A DNA stretch of 64,000 nt from Agriotes lineatus (taxonomy: Eukaryota > Arthropoda > Insecta > Coleoptera > Elateridae), in assembly GCA_940337035.1 (NCBI GenBank), contig OW679202.1, positions 49,183,763 to 49,247,762 of the forward strand. Reading direction: 5' to 3'. The position numbers and the translations under genes are program-made. The notes under the pieces are model-generated. The model did no database searches, had not been told where the DNA came from, and saw only the letters and a program-made list of their open reading frames with translations. This document shows, piece after piece, positions 33,846-44,343 of this stretch (position 1 is the first letter of the stretch; every line of letters begins with the position of its first letter).

Positions 33846-34812
33846 ATGGATAAATATCTGCGATTGCAAGGCAATAATGAGGACAGCGAGGACTCTGAAA
33901 ACGAAGAAGGAACAGAGGACAAGCAATAGATATTTTTGGTAAAAATAAGAAAACACCTAGAACTCCAATAAAAACGTAAGAAGGTATAACAGTGATGAAT
34001 ACTCGACTGAGGATGCAGCAAGCAACATAGATGAACATGGTAACTATAAAAAATCTCCCGAAAAAAAACAAAAAGCAGGAAAGCAGTGGAAAAAGTCCCG
34101 ATAACGATGATTTAAAGACCATGATAAAGGAAATAATGACCGATGCAAACCAATGCGTTTAGATCAAAAAGCAAACTCAGAAAATTTACAGGCGTTGAAG
34201 CACGAAATCCGAGATCTAAAAAAAAAGCAATACGAATACTACAAGGAAGTATTCACTTTAAAGCAAGAAAACTTTGATCTAAAGAAAGAAATACAATAAA
34301 CTTAAGCGCCTAGATACCTATTATGGAAAATAATTTTCAACGTTTGAAACGAGAGAAACGACGGAATAATCTTATGATAACGGGGATCAAGTTGAAAGCA
34401 GATAGAGGTAAAGAGTTGAAATCGGAAGTGGAAACTATTCTCTCAGATAAACTGCAAATAAATGCAAAAATTTAAATAGCTATAAAAACCGGAGAAAAAC
34501 ACTACGTAATTAAAATGGAGAATATGAAAAGAAAAATAGAAATTCTCAAAAAGAAAAATGCTGAAAAATACAAAAGATCTAAATAATGTTTACATAAATA
34601 GCGATTTGACGGTGCAAGAGAGAAATATTCAGAAAAACATCAAGGAGGTAGTCGAAGGTGAAAAAAGGGCAGGAAAAACAGTAAAAATAGGTTACCAAAA
34701 ATTGATAACCAATGGTCAGGTGTGGAAATGGAGCGAGAAGGAAGATAAACTGGAGATGATTAACACGCCCACAAGTGTTACTAGTTATAACGCACCAAAA
34801 ACCAGTACCTAA
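33846..34812 (+). pseudogene. LINE ORF1-like N-terminal region
   Basis: Start of a full-length but broken LINE. From ATG 33846: MDKYLRLQGNNEDSEDSENE, a charged start, then Lys/Glu-rich coiled-coil pieces. At 34323 MENNFQRLKREKRRNNLMIT followed by GKELKSEVETILSDKLQ, the RRM-like ORF1 core. At 34558-34812 DLTVQERNIQKNIKEVVEGE and TVKIGYQKLITNGQVWKWSE. This layout (ORF1 part, then endonuclease and RT) is that of insect LINEs annotated as craniofacial development protein 2-like. Multiple frameshifts and stops. Confidence 0.68.
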
Positions 34813-34959
34813 CCAGTAACCACCAATCTTAACGATTCTACGTGCAAGTTGACGAAAACGGCTATGAAAAAAGACTTGATAACGGAAATGAAAACAAAAG
34901 AAATGAGAAAACAGATATCCACAAATAAGGGTAATAAGTATTTATTTATGGGCTCATGA

Positions 34960-35829
34960 AATGTCAGGGGCACATAGAGTGAAGGTGCTTTAAAGATTCT
35001 GTTGGGAGAGTTCAAGCAATACGGTCTAGACATTATGGCACTACAGGAAACAAAACAAAAAAGTAATAGTATATCTGACTTAGAGGACTACATATTTATC
35101 AACAGCAGGAGCGATAAAAGAATATTTGGTACGGGGTTTATGGTAAACAAGAAATTAAAAAAAGCGGTGATTGGTTCCAATTCAATATCTGACAGGCTAT
35201 GTAGTGTCAGGATAAGAGGAATTTATAGAAAAATAACGATAATAAATGTTCACGCTCCATCTGAGGAAAAAGAGGAAGAGCTAAAAGCTAAATACTACGA
35301 AGAACTGGAACGTGTTTATAATAAAATACCAAACTATGATATAAAGATCCTAATCGGCGATTTCAACGCAAAAGTGGAAAGAGAGGATATTTACAAGCCA
35401 GTTATAGAAAATTTCAGCAAACATGATTCCAGCAACGACAACGAAAAGAAATTAATTGAATTCGCCACAGAAAAGGATATGAGAATTATGAGCACCTATT
35501 TTGAACACAAACGTATACACTTAGGCACATGGACATCTCCCAATGGTAAGATGGTAAATCAGATAGACCATGTAATAATAGAAGCCAGACATTCTAGGCT
35601 TGTTGAGGATGTGAGAAGCTACAGAGGTGCTAATGGCAACAGTGATCATTACTTGGTAGGAATGAGAACAAGTAAAACCAAAACTGCAAAAAGAGAATTA
35701 ATTTTGACAGGAAGATTTTTTTTTCAAGAAGAAGCAATGGAGGAGTACAGAAGTAGATTGGAAGCTGTATTGAACGATACACAAGAAGAGCATGACAATA
35801 TTGATAGAAGAACTGGAACGTGTTTATAA
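34960..35829 (+). pseudogene. LINE APE-type endonuclease, copy 1
   Basis: An open frame from ATG 35002 for 275 codons: QYGLDIMALQETKQKS (catalytic E block), GTGFMVNKKLKKAV, ITIINVHAPSEEKEEE, DIKILIGDFNAKVERED (catalytic GDFN block), STYFEHKRIHLGTWTSPNGK, QIDHVIIEARH and NSDHYLVGMRT (SDH block). All catalytic blocks are present, so the domain could fold. GDFNAKV is followed by ER where copy 2 has GR. The frame continues into the start of the duplicated copy (RTGTCL) and stops. Confidence 0.88.
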
Positions 35830-36315
35830 TAAAATACCAAACTATGATATAAAGATCTTAATCGGCGATTTCAACGCAAAAGTGGGAAGAGAGGATGTTT
35901 ACAAGCCAGTTATAGGCAATTTCAGCAAACATGATTCCAGCAACGGGAACGGAAAGAACTTAATTGAACTCGCCACAGAAAAGGATATGATAATTATGAG
36001 CACCTATTTTGAACACAAAGGTATATACTTAGGCACATGGACATCTCCCAATGGTAAGATGGTAAATCAGATAGACCATGTAATAATAGAAGCCAGACAT
36101 TCTAGGCTTGTAGAGGATGTGAGAAGCTACAGAGGTGCTAATGGCAACAGTGATCATTACTTGGTAGGAATGAGAACAAGTAAAACCAAAACTGTAAAAA
36201 GAGAATTAAATATGACAGGAAGAATTTTTTTCAAGAAGAAGCAATGGAGGAGTACAGAAGTAGATTGGAAGCCGTATTGAACGATACACAAGAAGAGCAT
36301 GACAATATTGATAAA
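35301..36315 (+). repeat. Tandem duplication of about 508 bp in the endonuclease
   Basis: 35301-35808 and 35809-36315 are direct copies differing at roughly one base in twenty-five, including a one-base length change in a T-run. The repeated segment starts within the endonuclease (EELERVYNKIPNYDIKIL) and ends just past it (NDTQEEHDNID). Copy 2 alone joins in frame with the downstream linker. Confidence 0.93.
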
Positions 36316-36429
36316 GAGTGGGAAACTATTGAAAAGGCTATTTCCGATTCGGCAAGAACTATGAGACAAGAAACAAAACAACGCAAACATCAGGATTGGT
36401 GTGATAAAGAATGCAAGGACCTACTTTGA
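35792..36429 (+). pseudogene. LINE endonuclease, duplicated copy, and RT linker
   Basis: 162-codon frame 35792-36280 repeats the C-terminal half of the endonuclease (IGDFNAKVGREDVYKPVIGN; LGTWTSPNGKMVNQIDHVII; NSDHYLVGMRTSK). A frameshift at about 36225 moves to the frame 36244-36429 (MEEYRSRLEAVLNDTQEEHD, DKEWETIEKAISDSARTMR, KHQDWCDKECKDLL), the normal linker to the RT. It lacks the N-terminal half with the catalytic Glu. Confidence 0.85.
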
Positions 36430-37660
36430 CAAAGAAACGAAGCTAGAATACGAATGCTTAGCGATAACACTGACAGTGAGATAGAAAAATACCAAGTATT
36501 AAGGAGGGAAGTGAAGAAACTGTGTAGGAACAAGAAACGCATGCACACTGAAGACAATTGAAAGTACCTTTAGATCTAAAGAAATGAAAAACTTCTACAA
36601 AGGAATTAAACAGCATAGCAAAGAATACCATCCACAAATGCTGTACTGTAACGATAAAAACGGTAATTTAATAGGAGGTGCCCAAGAAATCCTAAGTAGA
36701 TGGAGACAACATTTTGAAGAAATGTTAAGAGTTGAGAATGCTGAATTGAACGTGATAATACGGAAGAGAGTTAGCAGATCAAAACGAAGACAAAATAAAT
36801 GAACCAAGCTTACGCGAAATTCAAAATATTATAAGACATCAAGGAAATAAGTACCGTTGAAAATGGGATAATAGTGGAACTAATCAAACAAGGGGGGGGG
36901 GCATAAGCTGCACGAACGTATATATTTGTTTATTTTAAAGGTGTGGAGAAAAGAAAAAATCCCCAAAAGATGGTTAGAAGCAATTATACACCCAGTACAT
37001 AAGAAAGGGATATCGCGTATGTGACAACTACAGAGGTATAGCACTTCTAGATGTGACATATAAAGTTATGGCTAGTCGCCTAAAAGAACGCATTAACGAG
37101 TGGGCAGAAAACATTCTAAGAGCATGCCAATGCGGCTTCAGAAAAAATAGATCTGTAAACGATCCGATTTTTACAATAAAATAAATTCACGCTAACAGCT
37201 ATGCACGCAATCTAGCCCTACACGTTATATTTATTGATTTTAAAACAGCGTACAATACCATAAATATGGAAAAACTTTGCGAAACTATGACCAATATAGG
37301 GATACCGACAAAATTAGTACGACTAACAAAGCTAACAATACAGAGCTCGGAAAGCAAGGTTATGATTAATGGAAATGTTTCAGAAAGCATTAATGTCAAC
37401 CGAGGTCTGAGACAAGGGGATCCGTTATCCTCATTATTGTTCAATTTAATGTTGGAAAATGTAATGAGAGAAAGTAAAATACATACCTACGCAAGGCACA
37501 ATTTTAAATCACCTACTACATCAATGTTTAGGATACGCTGACGATTTAACAATAATCACTAGGACAAAAAAGGAATTAAAAGAAGTAATAAAACGACTAG
37601 AAAAAAAGGCGGCAAGAGGAAAGGGATTACAAATAAATGAAGAGAAAACCAAATATATGG
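36430..37660 (+). pseudogene. LINE reverse transcriptase domain
   Basis: In order over several frames: MKNFYKGIKQHSKEYHPQML (36584), LSRWRQHFEEMLRVE, a decayed stretch with a G(9) run at 36892-36900, VWRKEKIPKRWLEAIIHPVH then DNYRGIALLDVTYKVMASRL (36940-37090), CQCGFRKNRSVNDPI, VIFIDFKTAYNTINMEKL (first catalytic Asp, about 37225-37275), NVNRGLRQGDPLSSLLFNLM (37396-37455) and, after a frameshift, LGYADDLTIITRTKKELK (YADD pair at about 37530-37545). The element is full-length in layout but inactive. Confidence 0.88.
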
Positions 37661-38360
37661 TAATGAGAGGAGGAAGTACATCGGAAGAGAGTGACCTAGT
37701 AGTAACCAGTGTAGTGGACGGTAAAAACTATAAATTTGAAAAAGTGGACAGACTTAATTACCTGGATGTCGTTTTGACAAGTAAATTAGATGAAAGTGTG
37801 GATATAAACGAAAGACTAAATAGTGGTAAAAGAAGTGCGCGAGCTTTATTAAGCGTTTATAAATAAAAAAACCTGTCTATAAAAACAAAAGTCCGAATAT
37901 ATCAAACGGTTATCAAACCAGTGAACCTGTACGGGTGTGAAACGTGGATACTAAACAAAAGTGAAGCCGAGAAATTAGAAATCTGGGAAAGAAAGATACT
38001 CAGAAGAATTTATGGAGGAAAGAAACTACATGACGGTTGGGAAAGAAGAACAAGCTACGAGATTATTTAGCTATATGGTCACTCAAGCATTACGGTGACG
38101 GTCAGGTCCCACCGAATACGATGGCTTGGACATGTTCAGAGACTTCTAGACTGCCGGGTGACAAAGAGGACGTTGAAAAGCAAAATAAAAACAAAAATGA
38201 AGAGGGGCAGACCGAAAAATAACTGGCTGAACAGTGTAGAGAAAGACTTGCTGGAACTAGGAATCACAGAAACGAACAAAAGGCAATCGAGAGAAAGGAA
38301 TGGAAAAAAATACTACAACAAGCCTTAGGCCTACAGGGCCTCTAGCGCTAATTTATATTG
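37661..38360 (+). pseudogene. LINE C-terminal domain and 3' end
   Basis: 37657-37866: SVVDGKNYKFEKVDRLNYLD then INERLNSGKRSARALLSVYK. After a stop: KTKVRIYQTVIKPVNLYGCE, TWILNKSEAEKLEIWERKIL, RRIYGG. At 38095-38328: SHRIRWLGHVQRLLDCRVTK, KMKRGRPKNNWLNSVEKDLL. YGCETW, RIRWLGHV and GRP...W form the standard C-terminus of these LINEs. The 3' UTR at 38329-38360 (CCTACAGGGCCTCTAGCGCT) is the usual short end. Confidence 0.85.
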
Positions 38361-39495
38361 TAATGCACCACGTTGGGCGACTATATAATTATGCATTAAT
38401 TCCACTTTGAGCCAGCCCTTAATTAATTTCTTTTTCAAATCAATTATGTTAAATTTTAATTTTAACTAATTATTTCAATTGAGTACTCTTATCAGGGTGG
38501 TTCTCCAATTTAGTTATCTATTAGTTGAAGTTTAAATTCTATATAAATCCTTGACTACTGAATGACATGACACTGTCAACTTGACCTCCACACTTAATCA
38601 AACCAAGTATTGACAATTATCCTTTACATTGACACATCTATTAATCAATTCACCAAAGTAAGTACTATATTATGTTTATTTTCACTCTTTCTTTTATTGT
38701 TTATTATTCAAAATGCTTTTATATGAATTATTAACACAAACCTTAAAACTTCTCCAGCTTTCACTGCAAATATCCAAATACCAACAGCTCCCAACGTTCA
38801 CAGCTCCCGATGTTCACAGTCTGCAACGCCTACCGCTGATTCCTCCAATAGTCACAACTATGGTGGTTCGTCAACCTTTAAACCGCATCTAACCTGTCCT
38901 ATTGTTCATAGAATCCAGTCCTGCTCCCTTTATCAATGTCACCGTCACTCCAATCGATTCCTGGTGAGTTTCAGTATTATAGGTGATCCCAATCTAACCT
39001 TCTTTATTCCTCAGATAGTACTCTGTATCCAGCAACACTCACAGAAACGTCCAAACCAAGCAGCTAATTCCGACAACTTCCTTTTAAATGTTTGACCCGT
39101 CTTCCATGCAACCACCAATGTCACCAATGAATCCTAATTATATCTTGCATGTATCAATAAATCCAAATCCCTTCAAATAATATAATCTTCTGTGTTATTT
39201 ATTTCCAATTCACTGTATTGCACAATCTCTTCACCGATTGTATGGTTTTATTAATTCTTCTTCTTCTCATCGTGCCCTATCCGTTTCGGACGTTGGCGAT
39301 CAACATGACAATTTTGACTTTCGGTGGCTTTTCTAAATAGTTCTATGGAAGTTTTATTAATTCCAGGTTATATTTTCATATTTTCAGATTTGTTAATAGC
39401 CCCTTTATTTTGTATTTTACCAAACAATTATACAAAATAAGGCATAATTTCAAACTTCTTATTCTCAAAATTAGTTATTTCAAAATTCAATATAC
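38361..39495. other. AT-rich spacer with a LINE 3' scrap
   Basis: Mostly A/T- and C/T-rich with no genes. At about 39255-39350 a CTTCTTCTTC run followed by TGCCCTATCCGTTTCGGACG and GTTGGCGATCA looks like the 3' UTR of a LINE on the minus strand; this is a recollection of a common insect repeat, not a proven match. Confidence 0.35.
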
Positions 39496-40098
39496 TGTTA
39501 CGTTTTTACGTTCGGTCTATTTAAAAATTATACGACGCTTCTTGTATTAAACATTTATTTACATCAATTAGATTAATTATTATTATTTACAAACACACGA
39601 GAATTATAGAGCCGATTACAAATTACTTAAACTACAGGCGCTATTTCTATCGATACATTTATTTAATATTTACACTGGTTAAACTTCAACTATTTATTTA
39701 TTTCACTCTTAACACTAACGATTTATTTCTATTTATATGGTTATATTTATATGGTTATTTATGTCAATAGTTATATGTACACACGGGCTTTTATTTATGT
39801 GGAAGCTCTACACGGCTCTACGCGAATTCCGAACTGAACTCAGGACTGCGGGAGAACTGCTCGCTATTCCCGCTCGCGAGTATTTATATTGCCAGATAGT
39901 TCCTTCTGGAAAACGTCTAGAGTTCGCTCGACCTTTCTGGCAACTCTGACGTGTCACGCGCAAGGTCGTTTCTGGAATGTTCTGGAAGACTGACTTACGC
40001 CGTCTCATGCAGCTGCCTCCAAGGTCGTTCTGCAATGCTGTCGCACGGGACGCTGAGTCATATTTCTGGGGCGACCGCCTAGCCTTACGATCGTTACA
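39496..40098 (-). repeat. Left (3') LTR, 603 bp
   Basis: The 3' LTR in the transcriptional sense. Contains the same TATA and heat-shock-element layout as the right LTR: HSE pentamers at 39970-39987 and a leftward TATA-like ATTTATA at 39882-39888. Confidence 0.93.
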
Positions 40099-40473
40099 CT
40101 GCCCCCACCTTAGGTCGTTCTGTCCCAGAACGAGTTGCGTCGGGTGCCTGTCATTCGCTCTTGTGGGGGTTTGATGGCGGTATTTACAGGCGGTGCCCTT
40201 CTTGCACACGGACTGGTAAAAGAAGTAGCAGTCCACCGTGGGCTCAATGCCTCGCAACGGGCTGCAACAGCAGACCTCGATCGAGATGCCGGTTGTCTCT
40301 TGTACTGCCGATCGGTATGTCCTCAGGAACAGGTGAATGCACTGGTCCCAGTCACGCTGATGCTCGGAAACCCTGCACAGATGCTTCCCCATGGTTCCGT
40401 TCATCCTTTCCATCATGCCGTCCGATTGCGTATGGAGGGCAGTGGTCCGGGTCTTGCGAAGCAGCCCATACAC
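39808..40473 (-). pseudogene. Integrase C-terminal half running into the LTR
   Basis: 221-codon minus frame. Near its start, RTTALHTQSDGMMERMNGTM and QRDWDQCIHLFLRTYRSAVQ then ETTGISIE: the end of the gypsy-type integrase core, with the third catalytic Glu in the 'SDG..ER.N' block. After ISIE the frame continues past the normal region into the CCHC-like YQSVCKKGTACKYRHQ segment, the polypurine tract and the LTR, so the last third is read-through. The first two catalytic Asp residues are absent because the core is deleted between this and the piece at 40566. Confidence 0.8.
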
Positions 40474-40565
40474 ACCAAGATGTATTTATTTCCATCTTCG
40501 GTTTCGGGGCATGGTCCGGCGATGTCAATGGCTATCCCCTCGAACGGACCACCGACGTTGTACTG

Positions 40566-40982
40566 TCACCTCGGAGCTCTACGTCTTCCAACCGGTCCGT
40601 TTCCTGTAGCGCATGCTTCGCACCTCCGCCACCACTCTCGGACGTCACCTTTGCAGCTCGCCCCGTAGAACCTTTCTTGGACCTTCCGCAACGTCTTCTT
40701 CAATCCAACGTGTCCCCCAGAGGAGCCATCACGCAGGTGGCGCAGAACCTCGGCCACTCTACTCCTTGGAACCATCGATCGTGATCTCGTTGCCCTACTG
40801 TCCTCATCTTTCAAGATTCTGGTAAGGACGTTGTTGTCCAGATGTAAGGAGTCCCATTGCGCCCAATAAGTCTTCACCGTTGCGTTGGTGGCGGAGACCT
40901 CCTGCCAGGTAGGTCGACGGCCATATTGCTTCCCGACTATAACCGTGCCTAAGTCGGGGTCGTTCTCCTGGCTGCTCTGCAA
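40566..40982 (-). pseudogene. Integrase zinc-finger segment
   Basis: 139-codon minus frame: SSQENDPDLGTVI, ATVKTYWAQWDSLHLDNNVL, then VAEVLRHLRDGSSGGHVGLK and RFYGASCKGDVREWWRRCEA followed by CATGNGP. The H...H...C..C pattern (HLRDGSSGGH and C...C) is the integrase-binding H2C2 zinc finger of gypsy-type Pol. It stops at RRAPR where the integrase core should follow. Confidence 0.85.
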
Positions 40983-41094
40983 CTTGTCTGGCTCCCACGA
41001 GTCGTCGACTACAGTGGTACGATTGGATGGTACCGCACGACTCTCCAGACTAGAACAGTGGCCGCAGTCCGCAGGGCAGGGCCTCTTGGATAAC

Positions 41095-42702
41095 TCATCG
41101 GCGTTGCGGTGGACTGTGCCGATGATTTATTTCCAAGTCGAACTCTTGTAGGCGCTCGATCCACTTAGCCACTTGCCCTTCAGGGTTCTTGCACTGCAGC
41201 AGCCATCTCAGAGCAGCATGATCGGTTCTCAGCAAGACTCTTTTGCCAAACTCAACTGATTTATGTTTTCCTACGTCAGTACGGCCGCTGGGATGATCTC
41301 CGCACTCGACGATGTCTTGGTACAGGGCCACCAAATCTTCTATCTTCTTCCGTTTTCGTTGGCTCATGCCCCCTCCCAGTATTGGGTTCCTCCTGACGGT
41401 TGCCACTTTCCTGCTGACGTTCATCATCCTTACTGGGACCCCAAGCCCAGTCTTCCCCAACGTCTTCCCAACCAGGATACCATGAGTGAGCTTCTTGCCA
41501 CCATCAGGCTCGACCACGCGCACCACGTAGCCCCGGAGATCGCCATCCAGGTATGCATCCACGACCCTCTCGGCTCGTCCTTGCAGAGTAACATATTCCG
41601 CCCATACCACTTGTGCCGCGATCCCCCCTCTTGGGTGTCGGGAAAGCTCCTCCCCACCCACGTGCAACTCGCCGCGTCTCAAGTCCAAAGCGCACTTGCA
41701 CTTATCCACAACATCCATTCCCAGGATGCACTCGTCCGCAATGTCAGCATAATCGGGCTCAACCACGCGTACCACGTTGCTTCGGAGATCGCCATCCAGG
41801 TATGCATCCACGACCCTCTCGGTTCGTCCCTGCAGAATAACATCTTCCGCCCATAACACTTGTGCCGCGATCTCTCCTCCTGGGTGTCGGGAAAGCTCCT
41901 CCCCACCCACGTGCAACTCGCCGCGTCTCAGGTCCAAAACGCACTCACACTTATCCATAACATCCACTCCCATGATGTACTCGTCCGCACTGTCAGCCAT
42001 CAGGTCCTGATGCTTGAGGGTTTGATTCCCAATCTTCAAATCAGTTTCCCCATGTGTGGTCATCGCGCCCCCCGTGGCAGTGCGCAGGCCTGTCTCGTTG
42101 TGCAGCAGCTGACCCTCGTCCCTTACTACGTCGGACCTGGCGATGGACTTCGTCGCTCCAGTATCCAACAGCAGAGACCGAACTCTTCCATTTATTTTCC
42201 CATCAAGATTTTGGACTACTTTCTCTTCTGCGGCTTCCAGCTCTTCCTGCCCGGCTTTCAGCTCTTCTTGTGCTTCCTGCCCGGCTCCCGGCTGTTCCCC
42301 ACGCTTATTATTAAGATCCTCTAGTCCTTTCAAGATCCTCTTTCGGCCGGCTCTCAATTCTTCCTTAAGTTCATCCTTGAGGTTTTCTTGAGTGGCTTTC
42401 AATTTTTCCTCAAGTTTTTCTGCCTTCTTTCGGCCGGCTTTCAATTCCTTAAGTTTTTGGACTGCTTTTTCTTGCTCGGCTTTCAGCCATTTCTTAAGTG
42501 CTTTCGCGGCTTTCCGCTGTTCCTCAAACTTATCTTTAAGATCCTCTAGCGCGGCTTCCCGCCCGGCTTCCAGCAGTTTCTCAAGAACCTCTAGCGTTTT
42601 TTCTGCTTTCTCTTGCGCCTTCTCTGCCTTGCCTTGGCCAACTTTCAACTCTTGCAAAAGTTGGCTTAGTCGGGCTCCCATCTTGCTGCTCGTCAAACGC
42701 AT
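41095..42702 (-). CDS. Gag-protease fusion with an RNase H end
   Basis: The longest open frame in the window: 535 codons from the ATG at 42702. Residues about 1-175 are almost pure Lys/Glu/Ala/Leu coiled coil (for example LEKLLEAGREAALEDLKDKF), replacing an ordinary gag. Residues about 180-240 are a retropepsin: VRSLLLDTGATKSIA holds the catalytic DTG. Residues about 245-410 are an 83-residue module present twice in tandem. After LGVPVRMMNVSRK and LVALYQDIVECGD, the lead-in to RT, the frame jumps to RVLLRTDHAALRWLLQ and VAKWIERLQEFDLEINHR, the end of RNase H. The RT itself is deleted. The frame stays open across the deletion and could still be translated. Confidence 0.85.
   Translation of the reverse strand: MRLTSSKMGARLSQLLQELKVGQGKAEKAQEKAEKTLEVLEKLLEAGREAALEDLKDKFEEQRKAAKALKKWLKAEQEKAVQKLKELKAGRKKAEKLEEKLKATQENLKDELKEELRAGRKRILKGLEDLNNKRGEQPGAGQEAQEELKAGQEELEAAEEKVVQNLDGKINGRVRSLLLDTGATKSIARSDVVRDEGQLLHNETGLRTATGGAMTTHGETDLKIGNQTLKHQDLMADSADEYIMGVDVMDKCECVLDLRRGELHVGGEELSRHPGGEIAAQVLWAEDVILQGRTERVVDAYLDGDLRSNVVRVVEPDYADIADECILGMDVVDKCKCALDLRRGELHVGGEELSRHPRGGIAAQVVWAEYVTLQGRAERVVDAYLDGDLRGYVVRVVEPDGGKKLTHGILVGKTLGKTGLGVPVRMMNVSRKVATVRRNPILGGGMSQRKRKKIEDLVALYQDIVECGDHPSGRTDVGKHKSVEFGKRVLLRTDHAALRWLLQCKNPEGQVAKWIERLQEFDLEINHRHSPPQRR
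41512..42009 (-). repeat. In-frame 249-bp tandem duplication in the protease region
   Basis: The segment with MDKCECVLDLRRGELHVGGE, RTERVVDAYLDGDLRSN and VVRVVEPD is repeated at an exact 249-base (83-codon) offset as MDVVDKCKCALDLRRGELHV and AERVVDAYLDGDLRGYVVRV. Copies differ at a few percent of positions and both stay in frame. Confidence 0.92.
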
Positions 42703-42856
42703 CCAACTCTATACACTACAATTTATTTATCTGACGTCGTTTTATCGGCACTTGCTAACAATTGATTTATTTTAACGTTTGTTCAATAATTTTTTATATA
42801 TCCCCTGGTATAACACGGCACAAAACCCGACAGAAAACCCGCACACTTGACGCCAC

Positions 42857-43459
42857 TGTTACGTTATTACGTTCGGGCTATTTAAAAATTATGCGACGCT
42901 TCTTGTATTAAACATTTGTTTACATCAATTAGATTAATTATTATTATTTACAAACACACGAGAATTATAGAGCCGTTTACAAATTACTTAAACTACAGGC
43001 GTTATTTCTATCGATACATTTATTTAATATTTGCACTGGTTAAACTTCAACTATTTATTTATTTCACTCTTAACACTAACGATTTATTTCTATTTATATG
43101 GTTATATTTATATGGTTATTTATGTCAATAGTTATATGTACACACGGGCTTTTATTTATGTGGGAGCTCTACACGGCTCTACGCGAATTCCGAACTGAAC
43201 TCAGGACTGCGGGACAACTGCTCGCTATTCCCGCTCGCGAGCATTTATATTGCCAGATAGTTCCTTCTGGAAAACGTCTAGAGTTCGCTCGACCTTTCTG
43301 GCAACTCTGACGTGTCACGCGCAAGGTCGTTTCTGGAATGTTCTGGAAGACTGACTTACGCCGTCTCATGCAGCTGCCTCCAAGGTCGTTCTGCAATGCT
43401 GTCGCACGGGACGCTGAGTCATATTTTTGGGACGACGGCCTAGCCCCTCGATGGTTACA
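42857..43459 (-). repeat. Right (5') LTR, 603 bp
   Basis: The promoter LTR in the transcriptional sense (minus). Reading leftward it has HSE pentamers at 43331-43348, a second TTCnnGAA pair at 43265-43272 and a TATA-like TATAAAT at 43243-43249. Directly inside it the sequence reads leftward GTGGCGTCAAGTGTG, the likely primer-binding site region. Confidence 0.93.
43331..43348 (-). promoter_or_regulatory. Heat-shock element in the 5' LTR
   Basis: Four phased pentamers TTC-TG-GAA-TG-TTC-TG-GAA, a perfect four-unit heat-shock factor site, about 80 bp upstream (in the minus sense) of the TATA box at 43243-43249. An extra two-unit site (43265-43272) sits between. The same array is in the left LTR (39970-39987) and, with five units, in the solo LTR at 24.5 kb. 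Confidence 0.72.
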
Positions 43460-44343
43460 ATACATTTTCTATGAGTTTGTTTATTTAACTTCTTAAACAA
43501 ATTTTTATATCTCTCGTAGTTACAATTCTTCTTGCCTTTTTAAAAATATTAATGTCCTATTATTACATGCTACAATTTTTTATTATTATCGCAAGCACAT
43601 TTGTCAATTGTAACCTTGGCTTGGAACTTTATTAAAATTGAACTCAACCATCAAAATTGAATACTCAATTGCTATTTACTTATCAAATTACCTTGCTCAT
43701 TGTCTCAATTAATTTTCATTATTCATTTTGAAATTAACACCCAATCTTATCTAACTACCTCAAATTTTGATTGTAATAATCTTCCAAATTTATCATTTTT
43801 ATATTTTTATTTTGAAACTACCCTTAGTGTATCATAACAATATATAATAATATGAAATCTTACTCCTAATAGAATGCAAATAGCTCACTAAGCAAGCATT
43901 CTGTGTTGACAGTTGCAGCTTAATTTACAGAACAGGTGTAAATTATGTCGACATAATATTTTTGTGACAAACAGTATCTCAAAAATGAAATTACAGATGT
44001 AGAGTGTCATTAGGTTGTTATCGTAACACGTTTAATGGTATATAATAAATGCATGTTTTTATTTATAACGGTGGTGGCACTAAACGTTTATAATAGCATG
44101 CTCTCAGCTTAGTTTTTGGTAGATAATATGTAGTAAAGTTTACTGCCAACACATTCATAAAAAATTACATTATATTATATATATTATTTTTAATATGTAA
44201 AAAGCGTTCTTTTAAATTTGACGTCGAAGTCGGTGCTGAAGTGTTTATTGTGAACGTACCACATCAGCTGTTTCAACCGAACGATCTTTACAGAATATCA
44301 GCTTCTCTAGACAGACGTATGTAATCTCGACTTATCAGTTAAA
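43460..44343. other. AT-rich spacer
   Basis: No gene or named repeat seen. About 44215-44340, just upstream of the transposase pseudogene, is probably its leader, with no recognisable terminal repeat. Confidence 0.35.

Larger units (their letters stand above)
39496..43459 (-). mobile_element. Internally deleted gypsy-type LTR retrotransposon
   Basis: 3964-bp element on the minus strand with two 603-bp LTRs, each starting TGTTACG and ending GTTACA on the plus strand. ATAC flanks both ends (39492-39495 and 43460-43463), the 4-bp duplication of Ty3/gypsy elements. Genes run right to left: gag-like coiled coil, protease, a short RNase H end, integrase zinc finger and integrase C-terminal half. 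The RT and most of the integrase core are missing. Next to the left LTR, reading leftward, AGGTGGGGGCAG is the likely polypurine tract. About 16 base differences between the LTRs (by eye) indicate modest age. Confidence 0.93.

Noticed and set aside
33694..34122. 142-codon hydrophobic minus frame as a membrane protein
   Set aside because: Antisense of the charged N-terminus of the LINE ORF1 on the plus strand.
40135..40784. Long plus-strand frames (up to 207 codons) over the gypsy-type element
   Set aside because: They are antisense shadows of integrase pieces on the minus strand, in a locally GC-rich region with few stops.
41263..42324. Plus-strand frames of 150-197 codons opposite the gag-protease frame
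   Set aside because: Antisense to the 535-codon frame and carrying the mirror of its tandem duplication; no domain.
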